This document shows, piece by piece, positions 18,980-30,696 of a stretch of DNA of 64,000 nucleotides. The stretch comes from Schizochytrium sp. TIO01 (Eukaryota; Sar; Bigyra; Thraustochytrida; Thraustochytriidae). Every line of letters begins with the position of its first letter. Within the stretch, counting starts at the first letter, position 1. The notes under the pieces were generated by a model that was not told where the DNA came from, searched no databases, and saw only the letters and a list, made by a program, of their open reading frames with translations. A program made the position numbers and the translations under genes. The DNA lies in NCBI GenBank assembly GCA_004764695.1, contig SMSO01000007.1:513501-577500 (forward strand), in the 5' to 3' direction.

Positions 18980-21900
18980 TATAAAAAATGCACCGTTGGT
19001 GATTGAATACTATCTAGATGGTGACGACGCATGGGTTCAGGGGTTTATGAACTTGTTGTTCTCCCTTGATCCCTCCCATCGCTTCGAGTAAACCAAATAC
19101 TGCATAGCAACCCTTTCTTTAAAGACTAAAATGCGTTCGGGTCATTAGACACTGTTGTTGTTATTTAGATTCAATGTCAAAGTTGCACTTAGATTTGTGT
19201 AGATCTGTTTTGTTCTCTCTCTTTGTTTCTGCCTACTTTTTATTCCTTTATCAGAGAGGCCATAGTTTTCACTTTGGGTTGGTCGGATTTCACCTAATCG
19301 ATTAATTTCGTCTCACAAAAAATGGGACAGTTTAAACGCTGTGCACCTACATGCTTATCAGCTATTGTATTGCATGAAGAGTCACTTCCCGCTATATACA
19401 AAATCACTAAGATGGACTACAATCTAATAGCCGAGAAACATTGACCTTAGAGACCGTGAGTTTAACTTTATTCTTCCCTTTGTTGCTTTGTTCATTTCTC
19501 TTTAAAAGTATTTTACAGAATCTCACCCGAGTGGCCCCATCCCTGAATGTCACTGCTTAGAGGCTATCAAACTCTTTTACTTGAATGAATGTACCTTGTC
19601 TCTTAGAGTCTAAGAACATGGTATCTGGCCAATTTCGATTTTTAAAAGTTGCGAGAGTCTTGTATTCTACATCTAGATATTTCAGGAGCATAAAGTTTAG
19701 AGGCGAAATCTAACTGTATATGGGCCTCGCCTGGCCCATTCAAGTAATTTACTTTTGTTTAATTTCCCAGATTGATGATTTTGGGGGAATCGTGGCAATT
19801 AATAAGTTTGAGCGTCTTGTGCCAGATAGCCACCACGTTTTCTCGGTATCTCTTTATATGTCAGAAATACCTTCTTGATTATAAATATACTTTTACTGTT
19901 ACCCAAGAAAGAACATACTACTACTCCCTAGGTACTACCTTGTGCTTGCTTCTGACAACGGAGCCGCAAGCAGCCTCCGCTTCGGGGGGCTCGGCCTATT
20001 TCTATTTCCATATCCGGCATGCCTCCATTTATGGTGCCTTCCAAGCTTTGCTACTTCCAAGCTCAACCAACAACAACAACAACAACAACAACAACACGAG
20101 CAAGTTGACTTTGCTTGCTCTGTGCTGCTGGAAACTCACGCTTCAAGTTACTCGTACCAACAACCTTTCAGCACTTCACGCCCGGACGTTCCATCTTTCA
20201 CATTTCCGCAAGAGTTTCCTTCTACAGTTCTACAGCAAATGAAGCAAAACACATTTTCGCCTCGCCTACCAAGGACTCCATGGCGAGATTGATGCCCGCA
20301 ACTTGTTGGTCACTGTATTTTTTTCTCACAATGTTCAGTTCTCTTCCATCGCAAACAAAAGAAAAGGAGATGGAAATCCACCACCATCAATAAAGCCCCG
20401 CGGGCTTTGGGCCCGGAATGCGCCACAAGCGATCATACGGTCAACTTGGCCAACTAAGTCGTACCTACCCAGTCACCGTCTACGTGCCCAGATAACCAGG
20501 CACGCTCATGTGCAGCGCTGTATTCCTCCGTCAACTGCTGCACCCTCGTAATCTCCACGGAGTCTGTTCTCTGGCGCGATGGTGTCCATGCTCCACACTG
20601 TCTCGACCTCGGAACGTTGCTGCGGCCCCGGTGTGGCTGAATCCCATTGATCCCCATTGTGTCTCAAATGGTGCTGCTGCTGATGTCCGCATTCTTCCTT
20701 TCGCATCTGTAGTACCTACAACAGAAGAGGCAAAGAACGGAGCTCACGCGAAGTCAGAGAGGAATGAGTGAGTGTGTCTGCGTACGTATGTATCTAGTTA
20801 TGTATGTATATGCAGTATGTACACATGGTCGATAGATCTGCAAGATGGAGCAGTGCACGTGTGTTTCTCTCAGGGCCTCTTCGCACTGACACTGACACTG
20901 AGAGTGCATTGCATTGCATTACGTTGCATTGCATTGCATTGCGTTGCATTGCATTGCATTATGTTGCATTGCATTACGTTGCATTGCATTGCATTGCGAT
21001 GGGCGCCAGAAGGCCTTCCTTCATCAGTTCATAGGAACGACCAGAGTACCACCACCAAACTTCACTTTACTTTTGGAAGGCGGCACGATACACAGTACCT
21101 AGGCACGCAGGTGCCTCCGGACCTCATCGACGAAAACTAAAACAGCCTGCGAGGTGCCGACGACGATGCAGCCCAATAGCGCAGGCCACGATGTCACGAG
21201 CATACCGCGAGGCCTTCCCTTCGCGGCGTTTCTGCAGTCGCGTTGTCGGCTCTGCTCGAGTTGACAGAATTGGTCGGTTCCCAATCGGTTCTGCTACTGA
21301 TCCCTGTTCTTTTCAATCAGTCATTGTCCTCCTCCTCCTCCTCCTCTCAGTGACCGCAACCAATGACGAGAGACGAAAGAACAGGTGAGAAAGAAAAGAA
21401 CGCCGCCGCAGAGAAGAAAGAGAAGAAAAGAGAAGAAAAGAGGAACTCAAGTGAGGTGAAGTCTTCTTCGCCCTTTAGTTTACTTCAACTCGACTGAATA
21501 GCACTCTCTTACCGTAAACGCTAGTAGCTTTGGTGTTTAAAACAAAGAACGTGCGGTCGGGAGCGCCGTCGAAGATAAAGGTCTAGGCAGTAGGACATAC
21601 CTATCCGGCACTAGTCCTGCGGAGGGGAAATAAGCAGAAAAGGAAAGGACAGCTGAGAAGGGATCAATTGAAGAGAAGATGATGCCTGTGTCGTTGAGGG
21701 CTGCATGTGCGTGTGTGGGAAATACGGGCTTATAAGGTGGTGTCTTGGCGCTATTGATTGAATAGGACGTGCCAAGGTCATTGGCACGATCGTGACACAG
21801 ACTTGGATCCTGTTTTTCGAAGATCCATTGCAGTTTGTTTCTTTCCATCTTTGTTTTTCATTTTTATCTTTCATTTTGTTTAGTTTGTTTTATAGAGTAT

Positions 21901-22229
21901 TTTTAGTTCCCTGGATCTGACTAGTGAATGACTATACCACATTAAGTAGCGAGGTCTTTTTAAGTGAGGATTTTAAGAGTTAATTTTTTTTTTTAAAGAT
22001 AAAAAATAATATTGAAAAAAAGAAAAAGGTATTTTGATCGCTTTGCATTGTCTGCAGCATTGCCTTCAAAACGCGATCTTCTCCTGTAACAGGCACCCTG
22101 TTCCGCTCTGCTGTGTTGCAGCAGACGTCGGTTCTCCCCGTCTTCCTTCGATCTCTCTCCCCCTCACGCTCTCTTTGCTTCTCTGTCCCGCTTCCCTCCC
22201 CGTCGTTTCCTCTTTGTTGCAACAACATC
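18980..22229. other. Long repeat-bearing intergenic region upstream of EPSP synthase
   Basis: About 3.2 kb without a supported gene. It contains a CAA run (about 20065-20096), a GCATT-type pentanucleotide satellite (20904-20998), a CTC run (about 21328-21348) and a purine-rich GAGAA stretch near 21400-21450. The EPSP synthase promoter and a T/C-rich leader lie at its right end. Frames such as 19772-20242 translate the CAA run as poly-Asn and show no domain character. Confidence 0.55.
20904..20998. repeat. Pentanucleotide satellite (TTGCA/GCATT) with variant units
   Basis: About 19 five-base units, mostly GCATT. Every third to fourth unit is mutated (ACGTT, GCGTT, ATGTT), giving a weak higher-order period of 15-20 bp. 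Confidence 0.85.
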
Positions 22230-23600
22230 ATGGCGCCCATCCTCATGGAGCCTCTGCCGCGTCCTCTTGACGCTACCTGGCGCGTGCCCGGCTCCAAGAG
22301 CATTACCAACCGTGCCTTGATCCTTGCCGCCCTCTACGACGGCGTCACCGAGCTTCGTGGATGCCTCCACTCCGATGATACCAAGCACATGCGTAATGCC
22401 TTGGTTGCTATGGGTATCGAGATCGAGGTCGACGGCACCACCCTCAAAGTCCACGGTGGCGTGTCCAAGCTGCGCGCTCCTTCCTCCGATGTCTTCATTG
22501 GTAACTCTGGTACCTCCGTGCGTTTTCTGACTGGCCTTGCCGCTCTCGTTCCGGGAGACGTGACTTTCGTCGGCGATAAGTACATGGCTGTACGTCCTCT
22601 CGGCGACCTCGTCTCCGCTCTGCGCCAGCTCGGCGTTGAGGTCGACTGCCCTACCGGCTGCCCTCCTCTCACTGTCCACGGTAAGGGTGGCCTCGAAGGT
22701 GGCCGTGTCACGATGAACGGCAGCAAGAGCAGCCAGTACTTTTCTGCTCTCATGCTCATGGGTAGCTACGCAAAGGGTCCCATGGAGATTCAGGTTGAGG
22801 GCACTCTTGTCTCCCTGCCGTACGTCAAGATGACCATGCAGATGGTTGAGGACTTTGGCGGCCGTATTGAGCACCATGAGGAGTCCAACTCCTTCACTGT
22901 GCACGTTCGTGCCGAACCGGAGGCTGACAAAGAAGCGACCCGCGAGAAGGTCTACGTTGTTGAGCCGGACGCGTCAACAGCAAGCTACCCTTTTGCACTG
23001 GCAGCCGCGACCGGCTCGAAAATTGAGGTGCCTGCAATCAATGAGAAATCTATTCAGGGCGACTTTGGCTTCGTGCGCGTGCTGGAGAAGATGGGTTGCA
23101 AGGTGATCACAAGCGAGGGCGGCACTATCGTGGAGGGCCCTCCCAAGGGAGAGCTCCAGGGTGTTGACATGGACATGCACCACATCTCGGACACTGTCAT
23201 GTCCCTGGCAGCCATCGCGCCTTTGTGCAAGGGCGAGGTCAAGATCACCAACGTTGCCAATATCCGCATTAAGGAGACTGACCGCCTCGAGGCTACCGTG
23301 AACGAGCTCAAGCGTTTGGGCCAGGATGTCGAGAGCGGTGATGACTGGCTGATCATTAAGCCTGGACAGCCCATCCAGCCGGCCTCCATTGACTGCTACG
23401 GCGATCACCGCATGGCCATGAGCTTTGGCATTCTCGGCAAGGCAGTGCCTGGTGTCACCATCACAGACCCGGACTGCACCGCCAAGACCTACCCTGAGTT
23501 CTTCAAGGATCTTGATGCTCTCTGCGCAGAGGTCGACCCGGATGAAGCGGACCCGGATGTCCCCGACTCCAAGCGTGTCAAGACTGACGACGCTGAGTAA
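22230..23600 (+). CDS. aroA: 3-phosphoshikimate 1-carboxyvinyltransferase (EPSP synthase), stand-alone
   Basis: Shikimate-pathway enzyme joining shikimate-3-phosphate and phosphoenolpyruvate to give EPSP, the precursor of chorismate and aromatic amino acids. About 456 residues in one frame. Family motifs in order: PGSKSITNRALILAAL (catalytic Lys), LHSDDTKHM, GNSGTSVRFLTG (PEP-binding loop), NGSKSSQYFSAL, the QGDFGF catalytic Asp, IRIKETDRL (Glu/Arg pair) and YGDHRMAM. The last 30 residues are an acidic tail with a KRVKTDD patch, which is unusual. The start was set at ATG 22230 because it follows a CAACAACATC leader and begins at the conserved domain. The 39 in-frame codons upstream are Ser/Pro-rich leader translation, although a weak organelle presequence cannot be excluded. 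It is mono-functional, not the AROM fusion typical of fungi, so bacterial-type acquisition is possible. Confidence 0.93.
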   Translation: MAPILMEPLPRPLDATWRVPGSKSITNRALILAALYDGVTELRGCLHSDDTKHMRNALVAMGIEIEVDGTTLKVHGGVSKLRAPSSDVFIGNSGTSVRFLTGLAALVPGDVTFVGDKYMAVRPLGDLVSALRQLGVEVDCPTGCPPLTVHGKGGLEGGRVTMNGSKSSQYFSALMLMGSYAKGPMEIQVEGTLVSLPYVKMTMQMVEDFGGRIEHHEESNSFTVHVRAEPEADKEATREKVYVVEPDASTASYPFALAAATGSKIEVPAINEKSIQGDFGFVRVLEKMGCKVITSEGGTIVEGPPKGELQGVDMDMHHISDTVMSLAAIAPLCKGEVKITNVANIRIKETDRLEATVNELKRLGQDVESGDDWLIIKPGQPIQPASIDCYGDHRMAMSFGILGKAVPGVTITDPDCTAKTYPEFFKDLDALCAEVDPDEADPDVPDSKRVKTDDAE

Positions 23601-24668
23601 ACTAGACACCCAAGCCTGTGCTATTGTCTCAACCCCTCCGCTCTTACCTTTTTACATTTAGCTTTGACAGCCTTAGACTACTCAACTGCATTCTTTGGCC
23701 TCTACTGATCACGATCACGGAGATTCGTGTATGGACTATGGGTCGGCACCGTGCTTTGTGGAATCACTCACACAGCATTGTCCACGACGGAAAGTTCTGT
23801 CTTGATGTTCCGGGAACTAAGCAGCGAAACATTTGGAACAGACTCGGCCATTTAATCGTTCGCTGGCCTCGGTCTGTCTGAGGTCTATTGAAAAAGTCCT
23901 CCCGCAAGCAGCCATCATTCAGACTCTTTTCTCAAAGACCGATGGTTGCAGGAATGTATCTTTATGTGTATCTACCAGCCACAGGACATGACACTACATG
24001 TCACGCATGGTTGATAGGTCAACCGATACACTTCAAAAATCCCTCTCATTTGCACTCGATCAATTGATAACCCTCATATCTTGTTTATTTTGATTCTTTT
24101 TGTTTTGATCATATTCGTTGGCACATGAACAGGTATTTACAATTTACTATACAATCGATGAAATCCATCATCCTGAGTCAAGAATTCTTCATAATTTCCA
24201 ACTTGCGGTTGAAGTCAAACTACTCTTCTCTATGACATGGTGGTAGAATTGTAATAGGTAGTATCGAGTACCCATAAGAAGAAATCTCATTGACAGAATA
24301 GCACTCATGAAGTAAAGTTTTTCTTATATCAGTGGGAGATAGCGAGTAGCGTCCCAGGTGATATATAAGCAGCATCGCTATGTCTGCTCCAGCACTCACA
24401 GATTTACACTATAGAGAGACTTTGATCACCGTCGATCCATTCCCAAAATTTAATGATACTCCCTTTAAATTCTCCAATTTGTCGCCGTAGCAGAACCCAT
24501 GTCATCTCATCTCATCTCATCGTCATCCTAATTGAACGGCTTAACCTATCCAAAGCAAGCTAAGCGTAAATTGACAGTGGCATTTTTGGAGTGAATAACC
24601 CTCAAAGAAAATGGTTAATTCCTTATTCACTAAGAGGTTAGGCCCAGAGTTGCGAGGGGCGCAAAAAG
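23601..24668. other. Intergenic region, no gene seen
   Basis: About 1.07 kb after EPSP synthase. It includes a four-unit TCTCA run near 24501-24522. No reading frame of interest. Confidence 0.55.
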
Positions 24669-25829
24669 TTGCGTGTTCTTTTAGGTTGCACCAATGTATC
24701 AACTCTCAAGTTGCATGCTTTATTGCATATGCATGACCAAGTGACATTCGTTGGTGGGCTCAGCGCAGCTGGCGCATCCACTTTCGAGCACTGTCATCTA
24801 TTCGTTGCAAAAATCACATTTTTTTTTAACAATAAAGCTGGCAAAGAGTTACAAATGCTCCATCCCCATATTGAGTTCGATGCAGCTCAGATGACCACAC
24901 CTGCAGCAAAACCTTCTCCAATCCAACATGTAACATTTACTGGCGCTTTATCTGGCACCCCGTTCCTCAAAGCATCTAAAATATCAGAAGTAGCGACCGG
25001 CAAGTGGGGCAAAGATGCTTCAACCAAGTCTCACCAATCAACAAGCCCTTGCAGAAGCTATTCACAATCAGTTAAAGCAAAAATTTGATGAACAAATGTC
25101 TCTTGAGCTTTATCTTAAAGCCAAACTTTGCGGCCGCGTTATTCTTGCGTTATTCTTGCGTCGCGCAACACGAATAAAGCACCATCGTTGTTGTTGACAA
25201 GAGAAGGCAATCTATACCTCCCAATTGGATTCCCTTGTCTTCCCTTCGAGTTCCGCAAGGGAACACGCCAGAAAAGGAAGCACCCCTTATGGTGCCCATA
25301 GTGTATTGCTGTCCGCGTCAACCATGGCAAAAATATACATGAAACCGTGGCAAGATATTTAAATCTAGGGAAACGTTTAGATGGGTTTGGTATAGTAAAC
25401 TTAGCGGATAGTCTTGCAATCGACGATACAAGCATCAACATCTTAGACATGGAAACAGAAGTTTCAGGGGGACAATCCTTCTTCCTTGATCCTCCACCTA
25501 ATACACCAAAGGCAAACACATACGTGGTATTTTGGCCTGATGGGTTTTCTGCACTGCCAAGCTCTGGTAAGTACCCATTAGCAATTCAAAAGCAGCCAAG
25601 CAGCAAGTCAAATGACGAGTGCGACAATTTCACAGGCCACGAATTTTATCAGCAAATGCTTAACGAGAAGAACGCCATGCGAGATCTAGAGTCTGGGAAA
25701 ATACTATCCAGGGCTGTGTTGCAAAGCAAAAACACAATGTATATGAGCAGTTCTGCTCAACAAGTATCAGGCGGTTCTCAACATAATTTGTTCAAGCGCT
25801 CTCCAAGCTTTCAAGTCTGTCCAGATTAA
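24669..25829 (+). pseudogene. Decayed, unidentified coding stretch
   Basis: Three neighbouring plus-strand frames look protein-like but are out of register: 24669-25088 (139 codons), 25015-25197, and 25347-25829 (160 codons, starting MARYLNLGKRLDGFG, ending SFQVCPD). The frame of the last segment is also open from about 25200 (reading REGNLYLPIG) but meets a TAG near 25296. The amino-acid texture is ordinary, without the bias of shadow frames, and codon use is more A+T-rich than the flanking genes. No family was recognised. The simplest reading is one gene broken by at least two frame changes and a stop. Alternatives are a spliced gene (otherwise not needed in this window) or a lone short 160-residue gene at 25347. 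Confidence 0.4.
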
Positions 25830-27001
25830 AAATAAAATATAGACAATGTCATTTTAAAAACTTATACTATGGTGCCTCTCTAGTGCTCCGCCAATGACAT
25901 TCACTAAAAGGCCTCGTTGTTTTGTTGATTGTTTTACTTAAGCTGGTAGATCTCTTTAATGTGTTGTGGTTTATTTTCCCTCAGGCTCGTCAAAATATCG
26001 GATGGGCCCAATCCCCCAAAATTTAGAGGGTTCTGCTATTGAGATCAGAGAGATTGCTCTTGAAGTTTTTGTAGTGCCCCTAAAGGTTCGTTCGATAACC
26101 CCCCCCAACAAAATCACAGGGTTGGGCAACCCATTTCGAGAGTCGTACGTACCCGTCGAACTTCAACAACACAAACATTTTTTTGATTCTCCGACGTCCA
26201 TTCATATCAGTATTTCCTTTGCCGTGGCGTCCACGTTGTCATTTCATCGAGACTACCATGCTGATGCCCACCAGTAGCGCAAAGCAATGTTTCGAGGTTC
26301 TCGATGGAAACAAAGTTTGCAGAACCACAGAAGGTACGTCAAATGCGTTCCCGTTCTCGTTCTGGACGGAGTTTTCTCTAGTCAGCAGTAAGCCCTCTGT
26401 ACCAGTCTCACTAGGCCTCCATATGCACAAAACTGTAGTAGTAGTGTCTACAATGTAAAATCCGTCGTTAGAATTTGGTTCCTTCTTCTCTCTTTGTTTT
26501 TTCCCTTTAGGCCCTTGGGGAATAGCAGTCCTTATTGGACTCTTAGGCAACTCATTCCGTAGGGATCGAAGCGATGGAAAAGGATTCTCATCATTGAGTT
26601 GAGAGCGATGCCGCACAAGGAGTCATTTGAGGCGAACTCGAAAGATTTGTCACGAGGAGCAAAGCGTTGACGAGAGCCCGATGGAGAAACACGGGGTCGA
26701 CGTAGGTCGATCGAGTAGCTGGCGCAGAGTAGTGAACACGCAGATGGAGTTTACCCTGACTTTGGTTTTCATGGGAGGCAGTGAAAAAAATGGGAAAAAA
26801 GATTGATCAATTTGGGCGAATGAAAGAAGCAGTCAGATACGTAGGAAGCAAAACCAATTAGCAAAGCGGCAACCTACAGAGCGAGCAGCGTTAGGTGCGC
26901 AGCATTCGTCGCTCTTATTTCTGTCCTCTGCGTGTGCGTCCACGCGAGGCTATTCTCTGGGCGCTTGTTTTAAAGCGTCTTCCGATCCACCGACATCCGC
27001 C
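25830..27001. other. Intergenic region, no gene seen
   Basis: About 1.2 kb between the decayed stretch and the BRCT gene. Short frames on both strands have no domain character. The right end, near 26880-27000, should hold the BRCT gene promoter. Confidence 0.5.
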
Positions 27002-29923
27002 ATGCGGCGGTCGAAACAGAAGACATCCCTGGGATGCTCTCCTTCTGTGCACGAGACGCTTCAGCTGCTCGCGTCCAGCGTGCCTGGCCGTGCTTCCTTG
27101 GTGTGCGGTGATCTCTTTTCGCAGCCCTCCCTCCGCTCCTGTCATGTCTTCGTCGCAGACCCCAGCGAACCCTCCTTGGCGGAGCCAACCGCCTCATCGT
27201 CAGCTTCTCCGACCGCCGCATCGCTAGCATCGTCGGCTGGAACTCGCCTCACTGCGGTGCACGCGTTGCTGTCGGGTATTCCTGTAGTCTCACTGGAGTG
27301 GGCTACGCGTAGTGCTGAGGCTGGTCGCTGGTTGCTGCCCAACGCTGACGAGGACGGGGATGAGACAGCACAGGAGGCACTGGCAGAGGCGGCAGTCTTC
27401 GATGCGGAGACTGTAGCCCGTGTTGGTCGTGGAGACGCGCTGGAGGGTCTAGCGGTGGGCGTGGGCGCAGGCACGAGCGCCAGAACGCGCGCTGTTGTGC
27501 AAGCGCTGGCAGAGAGAGCTGGTGCAATCTTTGACGGGAACGAGCAGGAGAACGTTGACGTCTTGGTCATCGATGGTGCTGAGAACCATGCTAACAGGGA
27601 CAGGAAAAGTGCTGACAGCAAAGCGGTGAGCTCAAACAGGGGTAAAGGTGCGTCTGGGAAGAAGTTACAGACGCCGAAGCAAAAGCAACTAGAGCATGCC
27701 GTGGAGGATGCCTCGAGAGCTGTAGAAGCAGGGCACAGGACGCAGTGCGTGGATGTGGATACTCTGGTAGCATGGATTCTGGAGGGCAAAAAGCCTGTGG
27801 CGCATCTTACCCCGGCGCAGAGCAACCCAAAGGGGAAGAACAGTGCGAAGAAGGGAACTGCAAAGGAGCAAGCTGCGAGGAGAAGCTCCAGAGCGTTGAC
27901 ACCCATCAAAGGGCCAAAGTTCGAGGAGCCAGAGAAGAAGGCTGCAGATACTGAGTCAGATGAGGACAATTCACCGAAAAAGAGAAAAGGGGCCAAGAAA
28001 GCAGGCGTTTTAGCTTCGTCATCAGCTTCTAGGGCGTCTGATGGTGGAGCAGAGGAAATCTTTAAGGATGCAGATGTTGCGACGACAGAACCGGGAAAAA
28101 AGGGAGAAGATGAAGAAAGTTCGACGAGTAAGAACGAAATCAAATCAAACATGGACGCAGACGAAGAGGAGAAAGAAGAACAAGAAAATGAAGGAGAAGA
28201 AGAATCCGAAATCGCCACAACACCTAGAAAAGAGGTGGTCAATCCTAGCTCTGTCACCAAAAAGAAAACAACCAAGAAGCAGGGGGGAGAAGAAACCCCT
28301 GCAACGAAGACCAAAGCGAAAGTAGTAGCAACGAAAAAGAACGCCTCGTCTAACGATGACAGTGAAGCGAAAGACTTCATTATAATCGCTGCATCTGGCT
28401 TGCAGCAAACCGAACGCGATGTAGTTATGAGTGTCTGCGACGCCCTGCCGGGTGCAGAGTCCATTAGCAACTCAAACGAATTTGCTGACCTTGCAACTCA
28501 CATCGTTGTTCCCACATTACAAGCTCCGCTCCGCACTGTAAAGGTTGCAAATGGAATTGCTCGCGGAGCCTGGATTGTCAAAGCAAGTTGGATTTACGAA
28601 TCCATCGAAAAGGGGGAATGGGTCAATGAGGAGGAACACGAAGCAACAGAGAGCTTCCCTGGTTGTAAAAACGCGCGCCTGTTGGCGAATGAGGGCAAAC
28701 TTGCTGAGCACCTTTTGAGTGGGGTCAATATCTATGTTGATGCTGCTCGTCAACCGCCAACCTCTGTGCTTAGCCACCTCTTGCGATCTTGCGGGGCCAA
28801 GGTAGTTCGTGATGCGTCCAAGGCAGCAGTCATTGTATGCGGTAGCAAGTCATTTAGGTCACGCAAGTCTCGAGGTGAAAACAACATTGTAACGGAGAAG
28901 TGGGTTTTTGATTGTATCCAGAATTGCAAATTTGACCTTAAGGCACTGGGATCCTTCTGGGATGGAGCTAATGACGAAAAAGAGGCTGATTCAAGTGATG
29001 AGGAGATGGACGAAGCTGATGAAGATCACGATGGTAAATCTGACAATGAGGTCCAAACGTCCAAAAAAACAGCTACAGCCGCCAAGAAAGCACAAGCGGG
29101 CGCGGTAACCAAGAAGAAGGCTAATCCAAAAGTGAAGGTTTCATCTAAACGTACAACAACAACAAAACGAACTGCCTCAAAAGCAAATGCAAAAGCTAAG
29201 ACTTCCGCAAAGACGCAGATAACATCTTCTCAAGCTGACAAAAAACCCAAGGTAGCACAAGAGAAAGATGACAGCTCCTCATCTCCCGTGGTGGTCCCGA
29301 AACGTCGAACCCCAAATACGAGACGCCAATCAGTTACAAGTGGACCTAGCATGAGCAGTGACGAGGAATCCGAGTCTGATGTTGAAGCGGCCACCGTGGA
29401 GGCTGTGAAAAAGGTAAAGAGCATGCCTCGCAAGCGCAAAATTTCAGCCAAGGCTTCAAATGATGCACCAGCTTCACCTTTACAAGCCGAAAACACAAAT
29501 GAGGCAACATCAGCTACCAAGATTGCAGCCCGAACTACTCCGGGACGATCCTCGTCTTCCAAAAAGGCAAAGAAGTTAACTCCAGCGGTGGCTGTAGTGA
29601 CAACAGCAACAGCAAAAGGCAAAAAGACTAGGGCGGCGTCTTCTTCAACTGATAATTCTGCTGCAAAGGCATCTAAAAGCCCAGCACAAAAACGCCGTTT
29701 GACAGACTTGGACGATGTGTTTAAAGATACACCACCGAAGAAGAAGCGTGGTAGAACGCCCGAGAGTAAGACTGCTACTACTACTACCACAAAGAAGAAC
29801 ACGACACCTGCAAGCGCGCGATCTCTTCGTTCTGCTCGATCTGCTCTGTACGATGCTGCCAGCAGTGACGAAGACATCTTGTCTAATGGTTCAGATGATG
29901 ACTACGCATCCCCTGATATTTAA
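27002..29923 (+). CDS. Multi-BRCT, lysine-rich nuclear protein
   Basis: A 973-residue protein with BRCT-like units separated by disordered basic linkers. The first unit (about residues 10-110) ends in the Trp-bearing helix VVSLEWATRSAEAGRWL. The second (about 140-265) ends in CVDVDTLVAWILEGKK. A clear tandem pair lies at about 455-655, with IVKASWIYESIEKGEWV in the first member and NIVTEKWVFDCIQNCKFDL in the second; such pairs bind phosphoserine peptides in MDC1/MCPH1/PTIP-like proteins. The linkers (about 265-450 and 665-960) are rich in Lys, Ala, Ser, Thr and Glu, with TPKR/KKRGR-type nuclear-localisation patches and many SP/TP and SQ sites. Expected role: a scaffold in DNA-damage signalling or chromatin. 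No enzyme domain is seen. ATG 27002 has a strong context (cgccATGc). A specific orthologue cannot be assigned. Large minus-strand frames here are composition shadows. Confidence 0.82.
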   Translation: MRRSKQKTSLGCSPSVHETLQLLASSVPGRASLVCGDLFSQPSLRSCHVFVADPSEPSLAEPTASSSASPTAASLASSAGTRLTAVHALLSGIPVVSLEWATRSAEAGRWLLPNADEDGDETAQEALAEAAVFDAETVARVGRGDALEGLAVGVGAGTSARTRAVVQALAERAGAIFDGNEQENVDVLVIDGAENHANRDRKSADSKAVSSNRGKGASGKKLQTPKQKQLEHAVEDASRAVEAGHRTQCVDVDTLVAWILEGKKPVAHLTPAQSNPKGKNSAKKGTAKEQAARRSSRALTPIKGPKFEEPEKKAADTESDEDNSPKKRKGAKKAGVLASSSASRASDGGAEEIFKDADVATTEPGKKGEDEESSTSKNEIKSNMDADEEEKEEQENEGEEESEIATTPRKEVVNPSSVTKKKTTKKQGGEETPATKTKAKVVATKKNASSNDDSEAKDFIIIAASGLQQTERDVVMSVCDALPGAESISNSNEFADLATHIVVPTLQAPLRTVKVANGIARGAWIVKASWIYESIEKGEWVNEEEHEATESFPGCKNARLLANEGKLAEHLLSGVNIYVDAARQPPTSVLSHLLRSCGAKVVRDASKAAVIVCGSKSFRSRKSRGENNIVTEKWVFDCIQNCKFDLKALGSFWDGANDEKEADSSDEEMDEADEDHDGKSDNEVQTSKKTATAAKKAQAGAVTKKKANPKVKVSSKRTTTTKRTASKANAKAKTSAKTQITSSQADKKPKVAQEKDDSSSSPVVVPKRRTPNTRRQSVTSGPSMSSDEESESDVEAATVEAVKKVKSMPRKRKISAKASNDAPASPLQAENTNEATSATKIAARTTPGRSSSSKKAKKLTPAVAVVTTATAKGKKTRAASSSTDNSAAKASKSPAQKRRLTDLDDVFKDTPPKKKRGRTPESKTATTTTTKKNTTPASARSLRSARSALYDAASSDEDILSNGSDDDYASPDI

Positions 29924-30696
29924 AAGACATTTACGAACGGGTGCAAGCAGATACGAGATAGGTGGTATCTACCTTATTATCGAAGAGAACTCTTGAACCT
30001 AAGAAAAAATTGGCTTATTGCCAAAGATTATGTACCAACCTCTTCATCCATGACTCCGAAAAGTATATTAGACATAGTGACAATTGTTTCTGATTGCAAA
30101 CCCCTTTGTTCCTTCTGAACGCCTTGAGAAAAAGAACACCAGCCATCATGTTCCATGTCACCTCATGATACCTTCCAATCTGTCGCCTCGCCTTTTTCGA
30201 TTATGTATCTTCTCTTCGTTTATTCATACACAGACGTCAGAGAAACAAGCAATTTAAAATTCCTGTGCTGGATCCACTACACCTAGCGGAACTAGCATTT
30301 TTTTTCTTCATCGCGGGAGCCCTTTACAGTCAGTTTCCAAGAAGCAGGTGCTGCTCTGTTCTACTAGAACAGGATTGGATTGGCATGGAGTTCGTACAAA
30401 AGTAGGTCTTGCCCAAAATACTCTGTGTTTCTGTGGGCATGGTTATTGGTAACCAGATCGATCGATCAGTCCGCTTTTTCCTGTTACCAAAGCTTGGCTT
30501 TGTCGGACTGAGAAAAAAAAGAAGTTAAAAAGCAGTTCTACCATGCAGGCGTGGGCAAGCAAGAGGGGCAGAGGCAAGCAAACCTGTATCGTTAGAGCAG
30601 CGTGGAAAAGTTGTGCACGCGTTTCACTGTTGCAAGCAAGCCCAGACGTAATTTGCCGTTGGTATTTGTGGCTTGGGAAACAAATAGCAAGTACAG
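29924..30696. other. Intergenic region, no gene seen
   Basis: About 770 bp between two same-strand genes, A+T-rich with short homopolymer runs. The promoter and leader of the enoyl-CoA hydratase/isomerase gene lie at the right end. Confidence 0.5.

Noticed and set aside
19772-20242. 156-codon plus-strand frame upstream of EPSP synthase.
   Set aside because: Its length depends on a CAA microsatellite read as poly-Asn; no domain character.
27142-28470. 442-codon minus-strand frame opposite the BRCT gene.
   Set aside because: Ser/Phe/Ala-rich translation opposite Lys/Glu-rich linkers; no domain, and the plus strand has BRCT motifs.
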